Shown here one piece after another: positions 34,372-46,318 of a stretch of 64,000 nucleotides of DNA. This DNA is from Patiria miniata (taxonomy: Eukaryota > Echinodermata > Asteroidea > Valvatida > Asterinidae), in assembly GCF_015706575.1 (NCBI RefSeq), contig NW_024037069.1:40445315-40509314 (forward strand). Reading direction: 5' to 3'. The notes under the pieces were generated by a model. It made no database searches. It had not been told where the DNA came from and saw nothing but the letters and a program-made list of their open reading frames with translations. How positions within the stretch are numbered: the stretch's first letter is position 1; every line of letters starts with the position of its first letter. The position numbers and the translations under genes were made by a program.

Positions 34372-37300
34372 ATGCAGAGAGCTCAGCTCACAGCGAAATC
34401 CAGGATGTCCAAAGGTAGGCAGCTGTCGATGTGACGTTAAAGCATTGGTAGCCAATCACAAGGGGTTTCCTTACCAGTTCTTTGGAACTTTTTTTTCATG
34501 AGTTATATACCTTGTATCTGTATCTGTATATTATAGTTGGTAAAGCATCCCAGGGGAAACATCACACCAACTTAGAGAGAAGACAATGAGAAGAAATTAC
34601 AGTTTTAGAGGTGGGAGGAAAAACAAGTTGTTTAGTACCAGAACGATCTTCAATCCAAGTAAACGTTTTGATAATAATTAGGTAGGTTACTTTTGGGATA
34701 AATACACAATGATCCTATGCCTTTAAGATAAGAACCGGAGGTATCAATTCGACGTTTCGGTCAACCTTTTATGTCCATCAACAAAAGTAAAATTTTCTCA
34801 GAGCCGTGTACCCGCAAGCCCAAGCGCGCTATAGTAGACTCACAAAGACCGTGCCCCAAATCTCCACGATTTAAGTCCCTGTAAATCATCCACTTTAAAT
34901 GCAAACATGTATTCAAGTGAGACAAATAATTGGCAGAGCTCGGCAACCCCCAAAGGCACACACGTATGTGATCCAGTTTTTAGTGGTTGTAGTTCAAGTT
35001 TGTTTATTTAAATTAACTAAGGGGCTTGGCATAATGTTGACATAAACATTGAATTGTAAGCCAGCGGCGCAGGTCAAATCAGAATTTGTCAATAATTTAT
35101 TGTTGAAAAACGGTCCCTGAACCAACACGGTACTCTAAATCATCCGTAGACCTGCTCTATGGTATTAAACCCAACCTGGCTGATTTTAAGGCCATATTAT
35201 TAACCTCAAAATGTTTTATTGCCACATTAATTTTGGCCAAACATTTAAAATTAACTTTATTTTGAAAATAAAAAGTCTTCCCTATGCGACGGTTTTGTGT
35301 GTCATTGGTTAGGCCTAAACAATAAATCAGGTTAATAAAACATCATACCGTTAAAAGCAATATACAACATTTGCAAACATTAAAAAACAAAACTACCTAA
35401 TCATTATGAAATACCCTGCTAGATAGACTGTAAGTGCATAATAGTCTCAAGCATCCTGTGAAATCATGGCACCTGGTGTGCTGTCGACCATCGTAGGGAA
35501 AACCCCCCGCCATTTTTCGAATATTGCCCCCCAATTTATTTAGTCCACATTTTGTTTGCAATCGCTTACACATCCGTGACCTAACTGGTGCAAGCTAGCT
35601 AATCTGGTTCCCTGACTAGACAATTCCCAAACGTCTATAAACTGCTCCGTTTCGTCTCAAGTAGGGTCAGGTAGCCAGACTACAAGAAGTTAAGAACATT
35701 TTTTTTTTTTTGGGGGGGATTTTACGTCATCTATAAACACAAACTTTTAACAGGTCAGTGAAACAAAATTTTGCCATGAAATACTAACCCCATATCCATC
35801 GATTTCTGAAAATTACCGCAAATGCAAATGTTGTATAATCATTACCTTTAAAGGTACCTAAAACAAGTAAACAAAATAAGTAAAATAGACAAACAGAAAC
35901 ATGAAAAAGTTACAAAATGAAAGAATTCCTTACCTACTTTGGTAATTTTCAGGCGTCACTGTAAACACACACTTGTTTTCTCTGCCTAGAGTGTCAGGCT
36001 AAATAGGACCGGAATTCCCGGTCAAATCTGAGTGCAGAAAGAATTAACGTGAAGGAAAAATCCAGCAACGTTCGTTGTAACACTGTCTTTAAGATGATGG
36101 TTTGGATATCATTTTTTTTGCAACAAACAAAGGCTCGGCCATGCCAGCCGACCTCATCCTGTACGGGGGCGACATCATCACCATGGAGGGGAGTGAGGCC
36201 AACCCGGGGTCCCGCGGTGCCGACTCCCCGCCCAAGACCGAGGCCGTAGCGATCAGCGGGGACACCATCCTGGCCGTGGGCTCCATCGATGTGGTCTTCC
36301 GTCACGCCGGACCCGACACCCAGGTCATCTTCCTGAACCAACAGACCCTGATGCCGGGCTTCATCGAACCCCACCAGCACGCTATACAGTGCGCCCTCAT
36401 GCGGAGCCAGTACATCAACATCAGTGCCCTGAATTACAGGTAAAGGATTTTATTGTGGGCGTGGTGGGGGGGGGGGAGGTAAGGATGGCGAATGTGCACG
36501 ATCCAGCGTACGTCATCATCGAGTAGGCATCGCATTACTGCTTCATTATGACATTTGGCACGCTGCTGTGGCAAAAAGACCATGATGTCATATTGTTTAC
36601 AAAATTGGACATTGTAGTCTTGCGACACCTACTTCAGCAAAAATGTTCTATTTGGAGTAAAAATGACTCTTTTCCGGCTCACAGATGACTGCTTTTTGGG
36701 TCATCATTTTTACGAGGAAAAGTAAAAGACTGTGGCAAAAGACCATGATAACATACTCCTTTACAAAATAGCATATTGTAGTCATGCGACACCTATTTCA
36801 GCCAACCGTTCTATTTGGGGTCAAAATTACTCTTTTCCGGCTCACAGATGACTGCCTTTCCGGTCATATTGACTAGGAAAAGTCAAAAAACTGTGGCAAA
36901 AGACCAAGATGTCAGACTCGTTTAAAAAATTGGATATTGTAGTCTTGCGACACATACTTTCAGCTATTTTGCACTATACAAAAAAAAAGTCAATGTGAGA
37001 TTGACCCGGAATCTGGATTCTATTTGACTTTACCCATTCTAAACCCCAGGTGCTATGATGACATTCACACCGTCATGGTGAACAGAATCAGCGAGCTGGA
37101 CGCAGATCCCAACAACAAGGACTGGGCCATCTTCTTCGGCTGGGACCCTGAGCTCATCTCCGACCTGCCCACTCTCAGCGCCGACTTCCTGGATGCCAAC
37201 TTCTCCTCCACCATTCCGATCGTCGTGGTTGGTCAGAGCGGTCACGTGGCCTGGGTCAACAGTCCCGCTCTTGCGGCACCTGAACCACCTGTAAGTGACC

Positions 37301-40300
37301 TATGCTTTGTCTACAGTTGCTCCTCCACTTACCGATCTTATACTCTCAAGAATCCCTGGTCAGCTAGATATGAACCACAATTCTATCTGGATTGACACAT
37401 TTCTTGGTTAACACGACACTTTTGCCAATGTTTCCGGATCAAATGACCCAGCAGAAACAGTCTACAGACAGAATTTTCATTTTGAGCCAGAAAAGTGTCA
37501 GTTTTGACTCTGAAACAAAGCCAAATTTCGGGTTTAGCTGACATGGGACTCTATACATTCGTTTTTAAATCTAATTGGGTCAGCTTCTTTTAGTTCCACG
37601 CTACTCCAGAACTCCAATCTGAATAGGGGACTAGGTTTATAAATGGCAGCTAAAACTGAAATTGCGTATAGTTCATGTTTGGAAACCTTCCAGCAACATG
37701 AACCTTCCGTGCTTGTCAATCAAACATTGCGCATTGACCGATTAGATCACGACTTGTGTCTTGTGATCAGGTGACCACGGTAAGTCGGTCAGACTCGTCA
37801 CATGAACTGTGTGAGAAAAGTACACAAACCTGAGATAGACGGGGCTTATGACCAAAATGCCCCGTGGACCAAGGGAGAGTTTGCCAAAAACGGTACCATC
37901 TTTACAAAGTATTATAACTGTACACATTTCCCCCCAGATTGGCCAGAATTACCCTAGTCCATCTGGAGGTACCGTGGTCCTGGATGCCGAGGGCTGGCCC
38001 ACCGGGCAGGTCTTCGAGGAGCCGGCCATCATGCTGGTCATGGGTCGAGCCCCACTTCCCGACGAGGAGCTCATGATGCAGGGCTTCTATGATCAGTGGA
38101 GAGCCTACGCCTCAGCCGGGCTGACCACCGTGACTGAACTGGCCTACATGCCTTCTCCCGAGATGGATGCGATTCTCAAGACTTGTGCTGATGCTCCAGA
38201 CTTCCCCATCCGCCTGGGTGAGTAATCAGCTTTAATACCCCTCAACAGTGAACAAGAGTGCAGAGGATTGAACATAATTATAATTAATATGAGACAGAAT
38301 GTCATCTGAGCACCGTTGCTGCCGTTCCGAGTTCCTCATGATGCTGCGCACAGTTTGTAGAAATTCGGGGAAAGGTTGTCATGCGTATACTTCGTATACA
38401 ATACGGGCGTGAACCGATTCGCGCATGCACCTTGTCCTGTACTAAGATATCCATTCCTTTACGGGTTCTTATACATTCCAAGGTCCCAATACAAGGATTC
38501 ATCAACTCGGGCACTCTTTAATGGTTACGTAATAGACGGAAATATTTTTTTGATGTTTCTTAATTACTGTTGGCACGTTAAATCATGGACACACTAATTT
38601 GTAAGCCATGAGGTTATCGTAATGCTTCGATGTTTATGGATGACAAGATTACAGTTTTGACTTATTGGAGTGTTTCTAAATCATTTGACAGGTCTGTACA
38701 AAATGACCCATGCGCAGACAGAGGAAGAGCTGCATCAGCCCAAGTCAGCTCCCCCTCCGCCGAAGGTAAGATGCTGCAGCCAGCTGGGGCGCGTTCAGCC
38801 CGCACCACCCAAGAAAGGCAGGAGCGTCGTAAAAAACTACGACGGGGGAGTTGGCAACTACAGCTCCCGTCTGTGGGAAGCTGGCTTGAAGTTGGTTGCT
38901 GATGGCTCCCCGCACTGCGGCACATGCGCTACCCGCGAACCCTTCATGTACACCCCGCTGACTGAAACCCTGGGGTTCCCCAAGGCACCTGGCTACGGCA
39001 CCTTGAACATGGAGGACGATGCTCTCTTAGATACCATCAAGAGACATCACCAGGACGGGAAGCAGATGGCGATCCACTGCCACGGCGAGAGGAGCTCTGA
39101 ACAGGTGTTGAAGGTGTATGAGCAGGTGAGTGAAGTATGATTTGGCACATCAAGATATTTCCTATAAAAGGGAAAGACCCATACTTTGTGGTGAAACTAA
39201 AGTAAATACTCCTCCGCAGAATTGTATTCAAGTTTTGAAAAGTCAGTCACAAGTCATCGCAGGTTTTCGCAAGTGAATTATTTACAAGACTTCGCAAGTC
39301 AAGCGATAAGCTATGCAAATCAGCTGGGCGTGACAAATACATTCCTTTGTCATTGTCAACTTTGTCATTGTCAACTTTGTCCATGTCCTTCCGGTGACAC
39401 ACCTTGTGTTTTGTCTTGCGATTGCCTTGTGACTTGACCCGTGATTGACTTGAATACCACATTCCCAATTACAGTTCTGAACTACGAAACTCTATCGGTT
39501 TGTCATATTCAAGGAGACTCTCCCTTTTTAAAAAAATGTTGATAAAAGGACAGAGAGATCAATCTGGTACCGATTTCAATCACTCACTATCCAGCTATCA
39601 TTTTCCCTTTAGGTCCTGAACCAGTTCCCGAATCAGGACAACCGTCATCGCATGGAGCATCTTGGCTTGATGACCGTGGACCAGATTGAACGCGCTGGGA
39701 AGATCAATCTGGCACTGTCTTTCTTCGTGGACCATCTCCGTTTCTACGCCTTGGTCTACAAGACTGACATCTTCGGTGATCGAGTCAACCGCTGGACTCC
39801 GCTGTCTGAGGCAACCAAGAATGGCATTACTTGGACCATTCATCAGGTGAATGGCGGCTCTTTATTTACCCCCAAAAGGCTTTGAACAGACCCCCGATAC
39901 CTTTTTACTGATATGATCGCTACGCCTTCTTTTGTTTTAGTAACGAGTCTGATATGTTTAAGAAGGTATCTTGCCGGCCTAAATGTATCTGCCGTTTTGA
40001 ATCCAATAACATAAAACATCATGAGCATCAGCGCAAAATGTCAACATTTGACAATATTTGTTCTTGATTCATACAAAGCACTGTCAGACAATTCAATTCA
40101 AACCAGCAATTGTATTTTGGAGATCAGAAGGGGGGAGGGGAGGATCCGCTGGCCATAACTTGGGGGAACGGATTTTCTGGGTATTAAAATACAATATTAA
40201 AGAATCACTTTAAGATATAACGGTAGAAACAATGATCGGAAATTGTTATTCTTCATCTTTACAGGATCATCCGACCTTCCCCGGAGACGCCAACCCTTTC

Positions 40301-40630
40301 GCCAACATGAAGACAGCCATCACCCGTTGCACCAGGGATGACCCTACCACTCCTTACGGCCCGGAGTACCGCGTGTCCATCCACGAAGTTCTCAAGTCCT
40401 ACACCGTCAACGCGGCCTGGCAGCTCCACCTGGACCAGAAGGTAGGAAGTATCAAGCCTGGCAAGAAGGCCGACCTGGTGATTCTCTCTGACAACCCTTA
40501 CGACGTGGACCCGTTTGACTTGGAGAAAATCCGTGTCATTGAGACCTTCGTGGACGGGCGCCGCAACAACCTGGCCAACATCAAGACCATACCCACGGTC
40601 AACGTCAAGGTGCTAGACCGTCCGGTTTAG
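34372..40630 (+). CDS. Metal-dependent amidohydrolase, YtcJ-like (amidohydrolase 3 family), 7 exons
   Basis: Coding exons: 34372-34414, 36133-36439, 37050-37290, 37938-38217, 38692-39125, 39613-39846 and 40265-40630 (TAG). All junctions are GT-AG with matching phases, giving 634 residues without a stop. Family landmarks appear in order: an N-terminal ADLILYGGDIITM strand, MPGFIEPHQHA with the HxH metal site (H95, H97), AIHCHGE (H419, H421), RMEHLG (H451), an Asp at the start of the last exon (D514, in QDHPTFPGD) in place of the usual SDxP, and a C-terminal PGKKADLVILSDNPY block. The family hydrolyses C-N bonds of amides or related substrates; the substrate here is unknown. The proline-rich stretch after residue 315 (SAPPPPK) is longer than in typical bacterial members of about 530-550 residues. 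No signal peptide is seen, so it is probably cytosolic. The first exon is inferred from phase and Kozak context (GTCACCATG); without it translation would start at ATG 36141. Confidence 0.9.
35345..35870. repeat. Diverged interspersed repeat in intron 1
   Basis: It matches 43888-44390 in order: ATACAACATTTGCAAACAT, AGCATCCTGT.AA, TATGGCACCTGGTGTG, TTTTGTTTGC, CCAGACTAC and TTTCTGAAAATTA. Identity is modest. It lies in the 1.7-kb first intron of the amidohydrolase gene. No terminal repeats were identified and no coding capacity is seen. Confidence 0.6.
36565..36970. repeat. Intronic tandem repeat, about 160-bp unit
   Basis: Two full units and a partial third are marked by CTGTGGCAAAAAGACCATGAT or close variants at about 36562, 36729 and 36891, each followed by ATTGTAGTC.TGCGACAC. 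CTTTTCCGGCTCACAGATGACTGC occurs in the first two. The array fills most of the second intron of the amidohydrolase gene. Confidence 0.75.
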
Positions 40631-41482
40631 GCAAACTAGACATGCCGCAGAATAAGGAATCATTCGATATTTTCCTCAAAATTATTATGAAAACAAGCAT
40701 TGCGAATATTTGCAATCAACTAGGCCTTGCTATTGGCGTATCAATACAGGAATGAGGGCTTAATTATACGCATGCAGTTTTGTCACGTTAAAGCTGCCAA
40801 AAGTATTAGCTGAGATAACTTAAGCAACGAGCAAAATGGACCCAATTCAAGGAAATATGTGCCGTTTGATCACAAAATAATTCAAACTTATTTTATTTTT
40901 AATGGTCATTTACGAATTATTCTACATACATTAAGCTCCCTCTGCACCTCACAATGAAATTTTCTTGATAAAAGAAAACGCTGAAATTTGTTTGTTTTTG
41001 TGTGATGAAAATGTTTAGGTTTCGGTTTTTGAGCAGTTAAAAAATTAGACATGTTTTTAGTCGTAAGTAAAGTTAAAGGATTTTCACGTACAAAAAAAGA
41101 AACGAAAGGCGAAAAGTATGAGGAATACGTGGGTTGAGTTATGAAATACTGGTTGTTGCTTATGTCGTGTTAGGATGAAATGTAGAAAAAAATAGTTGGC
41201 CTGACAGAAAGATATATTAAGATTATAAAGGTGTTGGAATATTTTTTAGTGCTTGTATTTGATGAAAAGGGTTTCGGGTTATGCTGACATACACATTTTA
41301 CGGCAACGCTATAAAGGAGTTAACTTTCGGGGTTATCAAGAGATAAAATATTCCATTATCATAAAAACACGCCAAGTTTTGAATTTTGTGGTGTCGTTTG
41401 TTTAAAAGCTGATTTCTCTGTCCTTAAAATTAAGTTAAGATGAATTTTAATCGTGATTGAAAAAATGGTGGTTTTGAATAAA
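40631..41482 (+). other. 3'-UTR of the amidohydrolase gene
   Basis: AT-rich sequence without coding potential follows the stop codon. An AATAAA signal at 41477-41482 is followed by a GT-rich stretch (GAGTTTGTAACGGGTTTTGC), the usual layout of a polyadenylation site. The length of about 850 bp is plausible for a 3'-UTR but not proven. Confidence 0.5.
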
Positions 41483-41799
41483 GAGTTTGTAACGGGTTTT
41501 GCATTGTTAGTGCTTTGTTGCCGAAATGAAATTTCATTTTTTGAGTTTCAATTTAATAAAATGTCTACCCTTGTATTTCTTCTAAACTGAGAAGGGGCCT
41601 AGCAGTCAGTGTTTCCAATACTCACGGGTATATTCAACAAAGTGCAAGGGGGGGGGGGTCAGACGCTTGACCGCATCTGACGCTAGGGGCGCTGTTCATT
41701 TTCATATGTACTGTACATAACCGTGTTTCTGATATTTGTAAATCTATACGGGACCACTCGCGAAACTTTTTGGAGAGTAGCCTACACATTAATCAATCA

Positions 41800-42170
41800 C
41801 TGAAATTAGTGTTCATGCCACGTCCTTACATCATCCAGTTCTATTAGACTTCTACAACCCACTTAACACCAAACCCCCAAACACAACTTTCACGATTACA
41901 AAAACTACAGAACACAGCAGCCCGCATTAACAGCAAGTCGTAAAGGTCACATACCTCCAGTGTTGCATTCTCTCCATTTCAACTTACTTCTGCTTGTTTT
42001 TCATTGTTTACATGGTTCTGCCCCTGGTATATAATTCTGATTTCTGAATTCGTTACGACCCTTCTAGGTGCCTTATACGTCTTCAAATCCATCCCTGCTG
42101 GCGGTGCTTAACACAATTAAAGCAAGGGGGACAGTTCTGTTTCTGGACATAATGCCAATTTTTTTATATA
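41800..42170 (+). mobile_element. Degenerate L2/CR1-like LINE reverse transcriptase relic
   Basis: Across several frames the + strand encodes pieces of the C-terminal reverse transcriptase region in the right order: RLQKLQNTAARI, then HIPPVLHSLHF, then LLLVFHCLHGSAPG. In L2/CR1 elements these correspond to the QN(A/T)AAR, TPVLxxLHWLP and VYKALHGLAP blocks. Stop codons and frame changes separate them, so the copy is dead. Confidence 0.65.
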
Positions 42171-42249
42171 TTTGTTTACCTCATAAAAAAGAGAGTTTAG
42201 TATGCTCAAAGACTCAACTCGTTTCAAGCATCTTTTAAATATATGGCTC

Positions 42250-42510
42250 CTCCATCTATAGAAGTTGCTTTGAACAATACACACTTACACACGTACACTG
42301 AGGTTGATGAGTAATAGGCTCAAGCTTTTTTGACCCTACATCCTTGTTCTTGACTAGGTTAGTTGATCTAGCCTTCACAACTTTAGCAGGAAAAATGTTC
42401 CACTCATTGATGATCGTGATTGAGAAGAAATGCTTTCTGATGTTTAGTCCCTTCACGATATTCACGATAAGTAGGCCGAAAGTTTCGATAGATGTTTCTC
42501 GTATATTCAC
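42250..42510 (-). mobile_element. LINE reverse transcriptase C-terminal fragment, minus strand
   Basis: The minus-strand frame contains IRKHFFSITIINEWNIFP followed by AKVVKARSTN, matching the closing block of many non-LTR element proteins (FFS.R....WN.LP..VV.A). Nothing upstream on that strand continues the reverse transcriptase, so it is a truncated relic. Confidence 0.6.
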
Positions 42511-42514
42511 TTTC

Positions 42515-42835
42515 CTAGGCGCGGATCCAGGGGGGGGGGGGGGTGTTCGGACCCCCCGGCTCTGTCAAAAAAACCCATAGAAATTCATGAAAAAAATGTG
42601 AACCCCCCCTGCTCCGACACCAAAAATATATATTTTTTCTTAGTAATAATGTCCGCCTTTGCACGAAATACGAAATAGAACAAAGCCAGCGTGGTTCGGG
42701 GTATATGAACATTATTTTGTGATACAGTGTTTATAATCGTCCGCCCCCATTGAAAGTATGGTACAAGCCACCTCCCCCCACACTTTTTGATTATTTTAAG
42801 AGGCAAATGAATTAAAAAGGGGGGGGGGACACACA
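42515..42835. repeat. hAT-like low-complexity fragment
   Basis: It begins AGGCGCGGATCCAGG, the common hAT-like end phrase, runs into a G tract and then CCCCCC-containing sequence, and ends near a G tract at 42820-42830. No matching right terminal repeat or target duplication was found. Confidence 0.4.
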
Positions 42836-43051
42836 CATATAAAGCTTATAAGCTGTAGGCACATCTCTCTTCCCTCTCCGATAAAGATTTTGTCGACAAT
42901 AGAGGGCGGTCGACGACTGGACGATAATCGCATAATCCTTTATAAAAGTACAGTTGGCAATACAACTGAGGTCACCCAAATCTTGCAATTTGTAACCAAT
43001 AGAGGGCGGAATTACTCAGCAGTGAGAATCCAAACAAAACAAACAATATAG

Positions 43052-43532
43052 GGTGCACTGAACTAATTCAAGCGAGAATTTCTACGCCAGCTGATTAGCA
43101 TAAAAAGTGCCCCCACAATTTCTTTTGAAAACGGTGACCGTTTGGCTTTAAAAACGGGGGAATTGTTTAAATATACCCAAGGATCAACTCCCTGGTTTTG
43201 GGGCTTCCATATGAGGGCAGGCTTGATAAAATCACGGATGAAAAATGGGTCCTATTTGCCTGTGAAAGTGGAAGGATGCCATTTGTAAAATGGCTACATG
43301 CAGGCTCGGGAACTATCACTTTTTGGGAGGTGATTTTATTTGGGTGTGAATATTTAAAAATGTAATTGGTTAATGTACCTCAAATTGAAAAGAAATGAAA
43401 AGATGAAAGACAAGACAATAATTTAATTTTTGTTTCAGAAACCCCAGTGATGTTGGCTTGCATGTTACTTGGCCCTGAACTTGGTTGATTTTACACTGTT
43501 TTCAATGGGGCTTGAATTAGTACAGTGGACCC
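43052..43532. mobile_element. Non-autonomous element with GTGCACTGAACTAATTC inverted ends, copy 1
   Basis: The left end reads GTGCACTGAACTAATTCAAG and the right end reads CTTGAATTAGTACAGTG, inverted copies. The interior (ACGGTGACCGTTTGGC, CTCCCTGGTTTTGGGGC, GAGGGCAGGCTTGATAAAAT) is shared with 45840-46318 and, in part, with both units at 30905-32200. At about 480 bp it has no coding capacity. Confidence 0.7.
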
Positions 43533-43887
43533 ACAACCTCTGCCGGCCATTTCAACGGACAAAATAAGAAAGCTGAAAGAAAGAAGAAAGCCGGTAAGTT
43601 AAACTTAGACCAACTGGTAAACTGGGTAAAAATACTGGTATTAAATGCAGCACAGAAGGTCCAGGGCGTGGCGTAGACTTCCTTTCTTACAATTAAACTG
43701 AAAGTCCTCACATAACAACTTCTACCTTACTGAATACAAGGAAAGGCTGATGTCATCGCGGCTGTCAGTTGTGAACAAAAACGTTTCGGTAATCTTTTTT
43801 CACTTCCATTTTTTTTATCACAATATTGCAAATCTAGTTATTACAATCTTTAGGAAGTACACAACATCAATTTTGATGTACTATTTA

Positions 43888-44390
43888 AGGGAAAATACAA
43901 CATTTGCAAACATCGAAAAATAAAATTACAGGTTTTTACGAAATACACACCGGGATGTTGGTAAATGACAGTCTAAAGCATCCTGTAAAGTTATGGCACC
44001 TGGTGTGAAGTTATTTTCAGGAAAATGGTAATTTTGTATACATTTCCAAGGGTGGTCGGCCAATCAACTACTGCTCCAAATGTACCATTTTTTCAGTCCA
44101 AATTTTGTTTGCTATTGGTTGCATGTTCTGAATGGGTGCAGGCCAGCTAGACTAATTCCCTTATCGTAAAATTTTCCGGCATCTATAAATTAATCCATTT
44201 CATCTTCAGTGGAGTCGGGGAACCAGACTACTCGAACATTTCTGTTTCTTTATTAGTTTTTCCCAGCATTTTCCAACACAAAACTTCAAACATGTCAGTG
44301 TAACAATAATTTGATATTTTATACTAACCCTTCAAGTAGTTCATTTCTGAAAATTAAAGCTATCCCAATGATGTACATTCCCTTTAAATG
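43888..44390. repeat. Second copy of the interspersed repeat seen in intron 1
   Basis: It is collinear with 35345-35870 over about 500 bp with substantial divergence. It is noncoding and its element type is unknown. Confidence 0.6.
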
Positions 44391-44697
44391 TATGTGAGAA
44401 CCATAGGTTATAATATATGATGTTGTCATTATTTTTTTTTTACACAAACAACAATAAAAAAAGTCATTCCATGATCACCTTTTTGTATTATTATTCAGCT
44501 GAAACAACCGCGAATCTCTCTTTTTTATTTCTAAATTTCTCCTGGAGAGTTCTTTGCCATTTTTAGATACCCTGGCACTAACCAGCAATACCATTTCATG
44601 CTACCGACTTAGCTCAATCAACAAATGGGAAGAAAACGAAGTACATGAAGCCCCAGGTGTATGCTGATGTTGAGAAAGCGATTGATGTTATATTTTA

Positions 44698-44815
44698 ACA
44701 ACGACGACAACGACGACAACGACGACAACGACGACAACGACGACAACGACGACAACGACGACAACGACGACAACGACGACAACGACAACAACGACAACAA
44801 CGACAAACGACAACA
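44698..44815. repeat. CGACGACAA satellite
   Basis: About ten copies of the 9-bp unit CGACGACAA run without interruption, with variants (CGACAACAA) at the right end. The plus strand reads as DDN repeats and the minus strand as LSS repeats; both are artefacts of the period being a multiple of three. Confidence 0.95.
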
Positions 44816-44854
44816 ACATAACCCTAGCTCAGGCCAACTTTAACACTAACGGAG

Positions 44855-45010
44855 GTTATAAACCTAACGGAGGGCAACACTAACGGATCGTAACCCTAAC
44901 GGATCGTAACCCTAACGGAGGACAACCCTAACGGATCGTAACCCTAACGGAGGGCAGCCCTAATGGATCGTAACCCTGACGGAGGGTAATAATGAAACGT
45001 AACCCTAACT
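44855..45010. repeat. 16-bp repeat GTAACCCTAACGGATC with CCCTAA cores
   Basis: About nine imperfect units of CCCTAACGGATCGTAA alternate with CCCTAACGGAGGGCA variants. CCCTAA is the animal telomere hexamer, but here it is embedded in a longer period, so this is a minisatellite and not a telomere. A G run follows at 45024-45044. Confidence 0.8.
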
Positions 45011-45299
45011 GGAATGGTGGTGGTGGTGGGGGGGGGGGGGGGGTAAAGAGGGTACGCGGTGGGTGGGTTGGGTTGAGGGGGGGGGGTGGATGGGGTGAGC
45101 CTGCTAAGTAAAACCTTCAATACATTTCCTCTCCACTCTTAGAGATATTTGCTTTTCAAGATAACCACGCCAACCCCTCAAAAAGGAAATAAATAATAAT
45201 AAACAAAAATAATTCTCACCCAAAACACCATACACCCACACCCATGTACATTTGGCAAAAATTGAAAATTATTAAATGATGCTATAGCTGACGACATTG

Positions 45300-45720
45300 C
45301 AGATTATGTTATGTTATGTTATGTTATGTTTTATTCCACAAATAGGAACAAACCCCATGACCCTGGGGAAGGGTTACAACAGTGAAATTAAACATTGAAT
45401 TATTTGGCAGATGGGTTAACAAAGAATATGCTTTGAAATTACGTCATGCTTTGCCTCTCTTTAAGATTTGTACATTGGAAAATAAATTTAGCTACACATA
45501 TAATAGTATGTTTATCTGCCGACGACATCAGAAAAATGAATTTATCATTTTTTGTTAAACGGTTAAAGCCAGGCTCCATTTTACAAATGTCAGTAAGAAA
45601 GTTAGATCGAAGATCATTATATAATGGACATTCTAAAAGAAAATGCATTTCTGTTTCAACATCAAGTATGCTGGTTAAAAACTGTGCAAAATGCAATAGA
45701 CTGGCCTCCAACATTTAACC
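45300..45720 (-). mobile_element. LINE 3'-end fragment with ATAAC tail, minus strand
   Basis: The minus-strand frame 45439-45714 contains EMHFLLECPLYNDLRSNFL and a downstream IICVAKFIFQC, matching the C-terminal H..L.CP.Y...R block of non-LTR element proteins. On the same strand the fragment ends GTGGAATAAAACATAACATAAC, a polyadenylation-like signal plus a short tandem tail (ATAAC)n. The copy is 5'-truncated at about 45720. Confidence 0.75.
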
Positions 45721-45839
45721 CCATAAACGGCCAGTGGATCAATTTTGTCCGTTTTTTTCTTTAATTGAGGTCTTTGATTAATTCTTGATCTTTTTAATAT
45801 TCATTTTGTGTCAGGTAATTAAAATCGATATTTTTATAG

Positions 45840-46318
45840 GGTGCAGTGCACTAGTTCAAGTGAGAATTTATACGCGTGTCATTAGCATAAACAGTACCCC
45901 CCCCCCACACACACAATTTCCTTTGAAAACGGAGATCGCTTGGCTTTCAAATCGGTAGGATTGTGTAAATATAGCCGAGGATCACCTCCCTGATTTTTGG
46001 GCTTCTTTCTATCTATATCTGAGGGCAGGCTTGATAAAATTAAGGTTGAAAATTGTGTCCTATTTGCCTGACAAATCAGTCGCAGCAGGAAGGATGCACT
46101 TTTATTTTGTTTTGGTGTAAATATTTAAAAAAATAATTGGCTAATGTACCTAAAATTGAACAGAAATAAAAAGATGAAGACAATAATTTACATTTTTGTT
46201 TGAGAAGCCCCCGTGGTGGTCGGCTTGCATGTTATTAATTTTGTCCCTGAACTTAGTTAATTTTACACTGTTTTCAATGGGGGCTTGAATTAGTTCAGTG
46301 GGAATTCGTTCAGTGCAC
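45840..46318. mobile_element. Non-autonomous element with GTGCACTGAACTAATTC inverted ends, copy 2
   Basis: It begins GTGCAGTGCACTAGTTCAAG and ends with inverted GCTTGAATTAGTTCAGTG plus a further TTCAGTGCAC. The interior follows the copy at 43052-43532. It is noncoding. Confidence 0.7.

Noticed and set aside
44618..44843. DDN-repeat or LSS-repeat proteins
   Set aside because: Both strands read open only because the satellite period is nine bases.
44855..45010. Interstitial telomere
   Set aside because: CCCTAA occurs only once per 16-bp unit rather than as a pure hexamer tract.
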